Assembly: GCA_016874555.1 (NCBI GenBank)
Contig: VGTW01000003.1
Span: forward strand, 1-64,000
Direction: 5' to 3'
Length of the DNA: 64,000 bases
Source of the DNA: Gammaproteobacteria bacterium
Lineage (GTDB): Bacteria; Pseudomonadota; Gammaproteobacteria; Steroidobacterales; Steroidobacteraceae
Shown: piece by piece, positions 58,105-64,000 of the stretch
Layout: the number at the start of each line of letters is the position of its first letter
Numbering within the stretch: position 1 is the stretch's first letter
The notes under the pieces: generated by a model
The model's database searches: none
What the model saw: the letters and a program-made list of their open reading frames with translations, nothing else
Told to the model about the DNA's origin: nothing
Program-made: the position numbers and the translations under genes

Positions 58105-58818
58105 TCAGACCGAGGCGGTCTCGATGAGCTCGTAACCGGTGCCGCGGACGGAGCGGATCTCGATCCCACTTTGACCCTGCCGCTCGAGTTTGCGCCGCAG
58201 ATTGCTGACATGAGTGTCGATGCTTCGATCATAGAGAGTGAGTGTGCGCCCGAGCGCTCGTGCGGTCAGCAGGCGACGATCGACTGGCTGGCCTCGCGAC
58301 GCGGCCAGTTGCTGCAACACGCGAAATTCGGCACCGGTGAGTTCGAGCGCGGTACTGCCGAGGGTGAGGCGGCGCCGACGGACGTCCAGCTTCAGGGCGC
58401 CAATCAACAGGTTCTCGGGGCCCTCGGCACTCGCCGAGTGGTCGCCTGCAGTCTCTACGCGCCGCAAGATCGCGCGAATCCGCGCGGCAAGTTCGCGGGG
58501 GTCGAAAGGTTTTGGCAAGTAATCATCGGCACCGAGTTCAAGGCCTAAAATTCGATCGATGGCCTCGCCGCGGGCTGTCAACATCAGCACCGGCAGGCGT
58601 GGTTTTCTTTGGCGGAGTTGGCGCAGCACATCGAAACCGCTGCTGCCTGGCAGCATGACATCGAGGATGACCAGATCAAAGGGACGCTCCGCCATCAGCC
58701 CTAATGCGCCGCCGCCCTCGGTAGCGGTCACGACCTGAAAGCCCTCATTGCCAAGAAATTCGGCGAGCATTGAGGCGAGATCACGATCGTCGTCAACAAT
58801 CAGTATTTCGGCAGACAT
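58105..58818 (-). CDS. Response regulator, CpxR/OmpR type
   Basis: 237 residues. Receiver domain with acidic pocket ILIVDDDRD, phospho-acceptor Asp53 (VILDVMLPG), Thr (LTARGEAID) and Lys (LPKPFDPRELAARI). The winged helix has LKLDVRRRRLTLGSTALELTGAEFRVLQQLAASRGQPVDRRLLTARALG, then YDRSIDTHVSNLRRKLERQG with the recognition helix and wing. The regulator is upstream of its kinase. Its divergent neighbour is a Spy/CpxP-like protein, an arrangement seen with CpxR-cpxP in enterobacteria, so envelope-stress signalling is plausible. The stress sensed is not shown. Confidence 0.92.
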   Translation of the reverse strand: MSAEILIVDDDRDLASMLAEFLGNEGFQVVTATEGGGALGLMAERPFDLVILDVMLPGSSGFDVLRQLRQRKPRLPVLMLTARGEAIDRILGLELGADDYLPKPFDPRELAARIRAILRRVETAGDHSASAEGPENLLIGALKLDVRRRRLTLGSTALELTGAEFRVLQQLAASRGQPVDRRLLTARALGRTLTLYDRSIDTHVSNLRRKLERQGQSGIEIRSVRGTGYELIETASV

Positions 58819-58870
58819 CGGCTGCGATGGTGCGACGAATGGCCGGTTTTGTCAGCCCGGGCCACCAAGC

Positions 58871-58900
58871 TTTGCAGAACTTTGCTGAACTTTTGGGAAA
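58871..58900. promoter_or_regulatory. Tandem direct repeats in the regulator/CpxP-like divergent promoter
   Basis: TTTGCAGAAC, TTTGCTGAAC and a weaker TTTTGGGAAA follow one another with a 10-base period (58871-58880, 58881-58890, 58891-58900). OmpR/PhoB-type regulators bind direct repeats 10-11 bases apart. The repeats sit between the two divergent starts (58818 and 58965), so they are a good candidate site for the adjacent CpxR-like regulator. The sequence does not match the GTAAA-N5-GTAAA Cpx box. Confidence 0.55.
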
Positions 58901-58964
58901 CTTGTCGGATGACACGGGTCGAAATCGGGGACCATGTGTTGGTCTTTTTTCGTGGAGTAAGGCG

Positions 58965-59717
58965 ATGAAATACGTGAGTGTCGTAGCGGCGCTGGCCTTG
59001 GTGGGTTCAGCAGTCGCCTTTGCCCAGATGCCGCCGCCGCCACCGGCTCCTGCGCCACCCGTTCCTGGCATGGGTGGTCCGGGAATGGATGGCCCCGGTC
59101 CGGAACGCCGTGAAATGCGGCGAATCATTATTCTCAACGACGATATGCTAACAGAAGACCTAATAGGCCCGGATGGTCGGGGTGTCACGCGCGGCGTTTT
59201 GGGTCGCATGGGTCAGGGTAGGATCATCGAAGCGTTGGGTCTCGATCCGAGAGGCGTCGAGCGCATGGTCAAGACGCTCGATCTCACGCCACAGCAGCTC
59301 GGCAAGATCACCGAGATCATGGCAACCGCGCGCCCCGAGATGCGTAACCTCGCCCGCGATATGGCAGCGGAGGCACGACGACTGCGTGAACTGACTCCGT
59401 CCGACGCGAAGTACGCGAGCGAAAGCGCGTTATGCGCTAAAAAAATCGGTGAGATGAGTGCACGCCTCGTGCAGCAGAGCGCGAACTTGCGCAGCAAGGT
59501 ATGGCAGGAGCTGACCGCCGACCAGCGTAAAAAGGCCGAGAGCGTGCTGAGTCCCGAGCAGATGAATGATCGTATACAGCAGCGTATGAAGCGGATGAGG
59601 GAGCGCATTAAAGGGATGGGCCCAGGAGGGGATGGCGGTTCACCGCGTGTGGAAATATATTCTGTAGACGAAAACTTTGGTTGGGACGAAGAGGACGAAG
59701 AATTCAACCCGAGCTGA
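58965..59717 (+). CDS. Spy/CpxP-like periplasmic protein (LTXXQ-type)
   Basis: 250 residues: signal peptide (1-20, YVSVVAALALVGSAVAFAQ), a Pro/Gly/Met-rich spacer (PPPPPAPAPPVPGMGGPGM), then a helical region with LDLTPQQLGKITEIMATARPEMRNLARDMAAEARRLREL and ELTADQRKKAESVL, the LTxxQ repeats of Spy/CpxP-family stress chaperones. ATG 58965 follows GGAG seven bases upstream. The acidic tail (DEEDEEFNPS) is unusual. It is divergent from the CpxR/CpxA-like pair, so it is probably the pair's regulated output. Confidence 0.82.
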   Translation: MKYVSVVAALALVGSAVAFAQMPPPPPAPAPPVPGMGGPGMDGPGPERREMRRIIILNDDMLTEDLIGPDGRGVTRGVLGRMGQGRIIEALGLDPRGVERMVKTLDLTPQQLGKITEIMATARPEMRNLARDMAAEARRLRELTPSDAKYASESALCAKKIGEMSARLVQQSANLRSKVWQELTADQRKKAESVLSPEQMNDRIQQRMKRMRERIKGMGPGGDGGSPRVEIYSVDENFGWDEEDEEFNPS

Positions 59718-59742
59718 TGCTTTCGTTATCGGGAGTGCCACT

Positions 59743-59780
59743 AAAAAGGCCCGGGGCGCTATGAGTCCCGGGCCTTTTTT
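59743..59780. terminator. Rho-independent terminator (bidirectional)
   Basis: AAAAAGGCCCGGG, an 11-base loop, then CCCGGGCCTTTTTT: a perfect GC-rich stem flanked by A and T runs on both sides. It can terminate the Spy/CpxP-like gene (plus strand) and the HU gene (minus strand, stop at 59803). Confidence 0.9.
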
Positions 59781-59802
59781 CAAGCTCTTTTCAAAGGAAT
59801 GA

Positions 59803-60114
59803 TTAGTTGACCATGTTCTTCAGATTCTTGAGCGGCATCGCGCGAACCTTCTTTGAGGCCGGCTTCGCCTTGAACATCATCTTTTCGCCGGTGAAGGGGT
59901 TGACGCCTTCACGCGCCTTGGTGGCGGGCTTCTTGACGACCTTCAGCTTGGCAAGACCAGGCAGCGTGAACAGACCGTTCGCACGCAGGCTCTTCTTGAT
60001 CACGCCATTGAGGGACTCGAACACCGCTGACACGTTCTTGCGTGACAGGGACGTGTCCTTCGCGATCTGGTTGAGGATTTCCGACTTGGTCGGAGGACCA
60101 CCCTTTTTCGCCAT
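59803..60114 (-). CDS. HU-family DNA-binding protein
   Basis: 103 residues. PTKSEILNQIAKDTSLSRKNVSAVFESLNGVIKKSL is the HU helical dimer half; LPGLAKLKVVKKPATKAREGVNPFTGEKMMFKAKPASKKVRAMPLKNLK is the beta-arm region, with GVNPFTGE in place of the common RNPxTGE. It compacts and bends DNA. The product has a slightly basic start (MAKKGGPP) and ends NMVN. It is alone, with terminator at the 3' end and a Shine-Dalgarno AGGAG before the ATG at 60114. Confidence 0.92.
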   Translation of the reverse strand: MAKKGGPPTKSEILNQIAKDTSLSRKNVSAVFESLNGVIKKSLRANGLFTLPGLAKLKVVKKPATKAREGVNPFTGEKMMFKAKPASKKVRAMPLKNLKNMVN

Positions 60115-60281
60115 CTTGGAATACTCCTGAATTTATGGGTTTTTGTGCTCGTTTGTGCATTGCCAAACACGCAGAAAAATAGCACACACGCGTTCAGTAG
60201 CAAACACTTTTTGCGAAATTTCGAGGGAAAAAACAGGTTTTTTCAGCGCTGCTTCAGCACCGAACCACCCGCGGCGAAGAA

Positions 60282-60812
60282 TCAGCGAATAAGGATCAGC
60301 AACACCTGAATGATGATACCGGCCCACATCGGTGAAAGATCGAGTCCACCAATGGCAGGAACAGCACTGCGGATGCGCTCGAGCACCGGTTCGCATACCG
60401 ATTCGAGTAAGTCCTGCAGCGGTGAGCGCACCCCGGGAGCGATAATCGAGGCGAGTGCGTAGATGAATATCGCCCAGAAATAGAGCCACAACGCCGAGCG
60501 CAGCAGTTCGGTAGCCGCCGCCAGCAGCCAAGGCAACGCATCGGGCAGCGTGCCCACCAGAACCACGCTGAGCGCAGCGGTTTGCACCAGCGCCACGGCG
60601 TACACAGCGATCAGTGAGGCGGTGTCGATGCGCCAAACGGGGGGCAATACTCGTCGCAAGGGGATGACAAGCCAGTTGCTTAAACGGACGATGGCTTCGG
60701 AGATGGGGTTACGGAAATTCGCTCGCGCCCATTGCAGCACGACTCGCAACAGGAATACGTAGAGCAGCAGTGAGAAGAAAGTTTCTGCCAAAAACAACAC
60801 GACCTGATGCAC
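60282..60812 (-). CDS. yggT: YggT family membrane protein
   Basis: 176 residues in a tandem arrangement of about four to five hydrophobic helices: LFLAETFFSLLLYVFLLRVVLQWARANFRNPISEAIVRLSNWLVIPLRRVLP, then LIIAPGVRSPLQDLLESVCEPVLERIR. The RxNPxSxxxxRLSxxxxxPLRRxxP motif is typical of YggT. The function is not settled; relatives appear in osmotic shock resistance and cell division. It lies two bases past the proC stop, completing the conserved yggS-proC-yggT unit. Confidence 0.9.
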   Translation of the reverse strand: MHQVVLFLAETFFSLLLYVFLLRVVLQWARANFRNPISEAIVRLSNWLVIPLRRVLPPVWRIDTASLIAVYAVALVQTAALSVVLVGTLPDALPWLLAAATELLRSALWLYFWAIFIYALASIIAPGVRSPLQDLLESVCEPVLERIRSAVPAIGGLDLSPMWAGIIIQVLLILIR

Positions 60813-60814
60813 CG

Positions 60815-61654
60815 TCAGCCTCCTAAGGCAGCTTGGCTCGAGAGTTCGCGGCTGCGACGTAACGCGGCGGTGACCGCTGCAGCGACCACGCGCTCGAGAT
60901 CCTCATTACTGAACGATGCCAGCGCCGCAGCAGTCGTGCCACCTTTTGAGGAGACTGATTCACGTAGCGCGGCAAGATCGGCGCCCGGTTCGGCCATGCG
61001 CCCTGCGCCCTGCAGCGTAGCGCGAGCGAGTTCGGCAGCCACTGCCTTCGATAGACCTGCCGCCATGCCGGCTGCCGCAAGGGCTTCGGCGAAGCGGAAA
61101 AAATAGGCAGGGCCGCTGCCCGACACCGCAGTTACTACGTCCATCAGTACTTCGTCCTCGACCCAAACGACGATGCCCGCGGCGCCTAGAATGGACGCGG
61201 CGCGCGCGCGCAACGTTGCGGTCACCGCGGCGGGCGCGAATAGGCCCGTCGCCCCGACGCCTTCTAGCGCGGGGCGATTCGGCATTGCACGTACGACGGG
61301 AACCTCGGCGCCGCACCACTGCTGCAGTTGTTGCACCGAGAGTCCGGCCGCCACTGAGATAACGAGTGGGCGCTCGCGTTCGAGGCGGGCGCGCAGCGGT
61401 TGCAGGGCGCTCGCCATGTCTTGGGGTTTTACGGCTAGGACCAGCGTATCGAGGGCCGCGCCGACGGCATGCGGATCAGCGATCGTTGCCACGCTGTAAT
61501 CAGCCACAAGCGCCTGCGCCGTCGCCGGATGCGACTCGATCACGCGAATGAGCGCCGGGCTCGCCCCGACCCGCAACAAGGCGGCGATGAGCGCGCGACC
61601 CATGTTGCCGCCGCCCAGAAAACCGATACCCCTGCCGAGATCGGGTGCCGTCAT
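60815..61654 (-). CDS. proC: Pyrroline-5-carboxylate reductase
   Basis: 279 residues. Rossmann motif GIGFLGGGNMGRALIAALL near 8-24; LAVKPQDMASAL, VVRAMPNRPALEGVGATGLF and the C-terminal AVSGSGPAYFFRFAEALAAAGMAAGL and ESVSSKGGTTAAAL are all ProC signatures. It carries out the last step of proline synthesis. The start overlaps yggS by four bases. Confidence 0.95.
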   Translation of the reverse strand: MTAPDLGRGIGFLGGGNMGRALIAALLRVGASPALIRVIESHPATAQALVADYSVATIADPHAVGAALDTLVLAVKPQDMASALQPLRARLERERPLVISVAAGLSVQQLQQWCGAEVPVVRAMPNRPALEGVGATGLFAPAAVTATLRARAASILGAAGIVVWVEDEVLMDVVTAVSGSGPAYFFRFAEALAAAGMAAGLSKAVAAELARATLQGAGRMAEPGADLAALRESVSSKGGTTAAALASFSNEDLERVVAAAVTAALRRSRELSSQAALGG

Positions 61655-62358
61655 GCCAATGATTGTAGTCGCTCGCCGAAGAGCGCGTTGCCTATGCGCA
61701 CCTGGGTGGCGCCCTCGAGGATCGCAGCCTCGAGATCACTGCTCATGCCCATCGAGAGTGTGTCGAGTGTCGGGTGGCGTTGCCGCGCCGCTTCGAACAG
61801 CAACCGCAGCTCGGCGAACCAGTAACGCTGGCGGTCGAGGGTGGATTCAGCCGGCGGCAGGGCCATGAGGCCGCGCAGTCGCAGACGTGGCAGGGCCGCG
61901 ATCGCGGCGAGCAGCTCCGGTAACTCGGCGGGTATGACGCCGCCCTTGGTCGCTTCATCGCCGAGTTTGACTTGCACGCATACCGAGAGCGGAGGTACGT
62001 GAACAGGCCGTTGTTCGGCCAGCCGGGTGGCGATCTTCAAGCGATCGACGGTATGTACCCAGTCAAAATTTTCGGCGATTGGACGGGTTTTATTCGCTTG
62101 CAGCTGACCAATGAAATGCCAGGTTAGAGCCCGACTCCGCAGCGACTCGATTTTTTCGAGGGCCTCTTGCAGGTAGTTTTCGCCAAAATCTTTTTGACCG
62201 AGATCGGCGAGGGCGGCGACCGCAGCAGCCGTTTTCAGCTTGCTGACGCCGATGAGCGTGATCGATTCGCTGGTTCGGCCCGCTTGCTCGGCCGCAACGG
62301 CGATCCGTGTGCGGATCGCGGTCAGCCGTTCCGCGGGCCAGGCTACGGCCGTGCTCAC
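61651..62358 (-). CDS. yggS: YggS-family PLP-binding protein
   Basis: 235 residues. The PLP-lysine is Lys40 in SITLIGVSKLKT; further marks are FGENYLQEALEK, TWHFIGQLQANKTRPIAENFDWVHTVDRLKIATRL, and LSMGMSSDLEAAILEGATQVRIGNALFGER. It controls PLP homeostasis (PLPBP family) and has no known enzymatic activity. It is placed between the PyrK-like gene and proC, with a 13-base gap and a four-base overlap. Confidence 0.95.
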   Translation of the reverse strand: MSTAVAWPAERLTAIRTRIAVAAEQAGRTSESITLIGVSKLKTAAAVAALADLGQKDFGENYLQEALEKIESLRSRALTWHFIGQLQANKTRPIAENFDWVHTVDRLKIATRLAEQRPVHVPPLSVCVQVKLGDEATKGGVIPAELPELLAAIAALPRLRLRGLMALPPAESTLDRQRYWFAELRLLFEAARQRHPTLDTLSMGMSSDLEAAILEGATQVRIGNALFGERLQSLA

Positions 62359-62371
62359 GGTACCCGCGAGC

Positions 62372-63265
62372 TCAAACGTCGAAGACGGCGTAACCGTCGA
62401 ACACTGGGCCGTCGACGCAGACCCGCTTCATGGCTGGGCCAGCGGGGGTTTTCACGCGCACCGCGCAGCCAGCGCAGCCTCCGACGGCACAGACCATGAA
62501 TTCTTCGAGCGATACTTGGCAGGGCAGGCTGAAGCGCGCCGCAAGCTTTGCCGTGGCTTCGAGCATCGGCGTCGGGCCGCAGGCAAAGATTTCGACTTCG
62601 GTGCGGGCTGCGTCATCGATTGAGTTCAACCAAGCTGCAGCAAGTTCGGTGACGAAGCCATCGAAACACCCAGGGAAGCCGCAGCGACTCGCAAGTCTGG
62701 AGGGTATGCCCCAAGCATCGATCAGCGGCATCGCGGCGATAACGCCGTGAGGAATTCCAGGCACCAAAATCGTCGACGGTCGGCTCGGGAACGGAAACGG
62801 AATCTCTGAGCCCATCAGGACGAGCGGCTGCCAGTGGGCACGCGTATCGGTGCTGAGCGTCTCGGCGAGGAATACCATCGGCGGAATGCCGACCCCGCCA
62901 CCGATCAACAGCGGTCGTGGTTTGCTGGGCGTAGGCTCGAAGCCGTGCCCGATGGGCCCGAGCACCGAGAGCACCTCACCGACCCGCCGCCGTGCGAGCG
63001 CCGCTAGACCGGGGCCGACTATCTTGTAGAGAATTTCGATCCAGCCGGACTGCGCATCGACGCGCATGATCGACAACGGCCGGCGCATCGGAATGTCATC
63101 GTTGACCGAAAGATGCGCAAAACTGCCGGGATGCGCACGCGCAGCGCACCTCGGCGCCTCGATACGAACGATGTACTGCTCGCCGGCAAAGGCCTGCTGC
63201 GCTAAAATCTTACCATCCTCGAGGCAGATGCTGCCGCGGTGTGCGGGATGGGTCGTGACCGTCAT
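62372..63265 (-). CDS. Dihydroorotate dehydrogenase electron transfer subunit-like (PyrK-type)
   Basis: 297 residues. FAD domain RxYSx(S)-like RRPLSIMRV preceded by HPGSFAHLSVNDDIPM, NAD-binding LLIGGGVGIPPMVFLAE and EIFACGPTPMLEATAKLAARF. The C-terminal [2Fe-2S] site is CAVGGCAGCAVRVKT with a fourth Cys (about residues 259, 264, 267 and 283), the pattern of PyrK. PyrK couples dihydroorotate oxidation to NAD in class 1B enzymes. No pyrD is present beside it in the window. Its start overlaps the pyrB stop by four bases, so expression is tied to pyrimidine synthesis. Confidence 0.85.
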   Translation of the reverse strand: MTVTTHPAHRGSICLEDGKILAQQAFAGEQYIVRIEAPRCAARAHPGSFAHLSVNDDIPMRRPLSIMRVDAQSGWIEILYKIVGPGLAALARRRVGEVLSVLGPIGHGFEPTPSKPRPLLIGGGVGIPPMVFLAETLSTDTRAHWQPLVLMGSEIPFPFPSRPSTILVPGIPHGVIAAMPLIDAWGIPSRLASRCGFPGCFDGFVTELAAAWLNSIDDAARTEVEIFACGPTPMLEATAKLAARFSLPCQVSLEEFMVCAVGGCAGCAVRVKTPAGPAMKRVCVDGPVFDGYAVFDV

Positions 63266-64000
63266 GTATAAACTCCGCGTAAAGTTTCTTCGAGCACGGC
63301 CATACGCACGGCGACGCCGTTGCGGACCTGATCGCGAATCACCGATTGCGCACCATCGGCAACGTCCGAGGCAATTTCCACACCGCGGTTCATCGGTTGT
63401 GGATGCATTACGATGGCGTCGCGACTAGCGCTGCGCAGGCGTTGCTGCGTCAGCCCCCATTCGGCGAAATAACTGCCTTCATCGGGAATGGCCGCGGAGC
63501 TCATCCGTTCTTTTTGGATTCGCAGTATCATGACGACATCGCAGTCAGCGATGCCCGACTCGAGTGAGCCGTGGCGCAGACAACCAGCGAATTCTTTGGT
63601 GTCGGGCATGAGTGCAGAGGGTGCAACGATGCGAATTTCGCCGGCACCGAAGGCTGCAAAGGCTTGCCACGCGGAGCGCGCGACGCGTGAGTGGCGAATA
63701 TCGCCGACGATGGCGATGCGCAAACCCTCGATTCGACCTTTGTGTTGGCGCACGGTCAGCGCATCGAGCAGACCCTGCGTCGGATGCGAGCACCCGCCGG
63801 CGCCACCCGACAACACACTCACCCGATCACCGATATGCCGTGCCACCAAATCGGGGACTGAGGCGTCGGCGTCGCGCAAGACGAAGGTGTCGACTTGCAT
63901 CGACTCGAGCGTGGCTACGGTATCGAGCACGCTCTCCCCCTTGAGTCGCGACGATAATTGCACTTCGATGTTGACTACATCGGCGCCGAGTCGATGCGCG
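63262..64000 (-). CDS. pyrB: Aspartate carbamoyltransferase catalytic subunit PyrB (N-terminus beyond the window)
   Basis: The frame stays open past the right edge (AHRLGADVVNIEVQLSSRLKGESVLDT...), so the start and the STRTRTSF phosphate motif are missing; about 246 residues are visible. Present are the KGESVLDT loop with the active-site Lys, GCSHPTQGLLDALTV, LRIAIVGDIRHSRVARS, and MHPQPMNRGVEI. It makes carbamoyl-aspartate, the first committed step of pyrimidine synthesis. Downstream are the PyrK-like gene, yggS, proC and yggT in one unit. A regulatory pyrI does not follow. Confidence 0.92.
   Translation of the reverse strand, partial: AHRLGADVVNIEVQLSSRLKGESVLDTVATLESMQVDTFVLRDADASVPDLVARHIGDRVSVLSGGAGGCSHPTQGLLDALTVRQHKGRIEGLRIAIVGDIRHSRVARSAWQAFAAFGAGEIRIVAPSALMPDTKEFAGCLRHGSLESGIADCDVVMILRIQKERMSSAAIPDEGSYFAEWGLTQQRLRSASRDAIVMHPQPMNRGVEIASDVADGAQSVIRDQVRNGVAVRMAVLEETLRGVYT

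Overview
The window looks like a GC-rich gammaproteobacterial chromosome. Four things point there: the recC-recB-recD order, the rpsU-yqeY-dnaG-rpoD macromolecular-synthesis block, a split B12-dependent ribonucleotide reductase (nrdJa/nrdJb), and the yggT-proC-yggS cluster. Gene style suggests something near Steroidobacterales/Woeseiales, but that placement is only an impression. I see no phage, insertion sequence, CRISPR array, tRNA or rRNA. This is mostly core chromosome carrying an unusual number of broken genes.

Layout: 1-169 holds the tail of a ROK sugar kinase running convergently into recD. 122-8512 is recC-recB-recD on the minus strand. 8.6-11.1 kb has a TlpA-like thioredoxin, a frameshifted DUF4382 lipoprotein and a cyclic-nucleotide-binding protein cut by an in-frame TGA. 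11.1-16.3 kb is a FadH-type dienoyl-CoA reductase followed by pntA-pntB. 16.3-22.8 kb is an accessory stretch: a NamZ-like muramidase and an acetyltransferase-like membrane protein on the minus strand, and a PhyH-type dioxygenase, a sodium:solute symporter, a small helical protein, a 2OG-Fe(II) oxygenase and a DUF6065-like protein on the plus strand. 22.8-30.0 kb has glpK, a nitroreductase, an RraA-like protein, a Mesh1-like hydrolase and a class II aldolase, interspersed with three decayed genes (GntR, NmrA-like and CysB-like LysR).

30.0-35.1 kb is the macromolecular-synthesis block, with a RpoD that carries a long Ala/Lys/Pro-rich N-terminal tail. 35.2-38.0 kb has tsaD and the folate genes folB, folK and a folM-like reductase. 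38.1-43.1 kb has a MidA-type methyltransferase, cca, an NDUFA9-like protein and a DegQ/HtrA protease. 43.1-46.4 kb is nrdJa-nrdJb behind a long leader with two NrdR-box-like sites. 46.4-54.6 kb has cell-wall enzymes (MltD-like, L,D-transpeptidase), ppnN, htpG with a sigma-32-type promoter, msrB-FKBP, an amidohydrolase and an alpha/beta hydrolase. 54.6-59.7 kb holds a dead divergent two-component pair beside an intact one, plus a Spy/CpxP-like periplasmic protein. 59.8-64.0 kb has HU, then pyrB (cut by the window edge), a dihydroorotate dehydrogenase electron-transfer-like subunit, yggS, proC and yggT in one tight minus-strand operon.

The clearest window-wide theme is decay of regulators and sensors (GntR, LysR, OmpR-type response regulator, histidine kinase, cyclic-nucleotide sensor), while housekeeping genes are intact. 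No complete novel system is evident. The best leads are the symporter/small protein/2OG oxygenase/DUF6065 operon, the RpoD tail, the nrdJ leader and the pyrimidine operon architecture.
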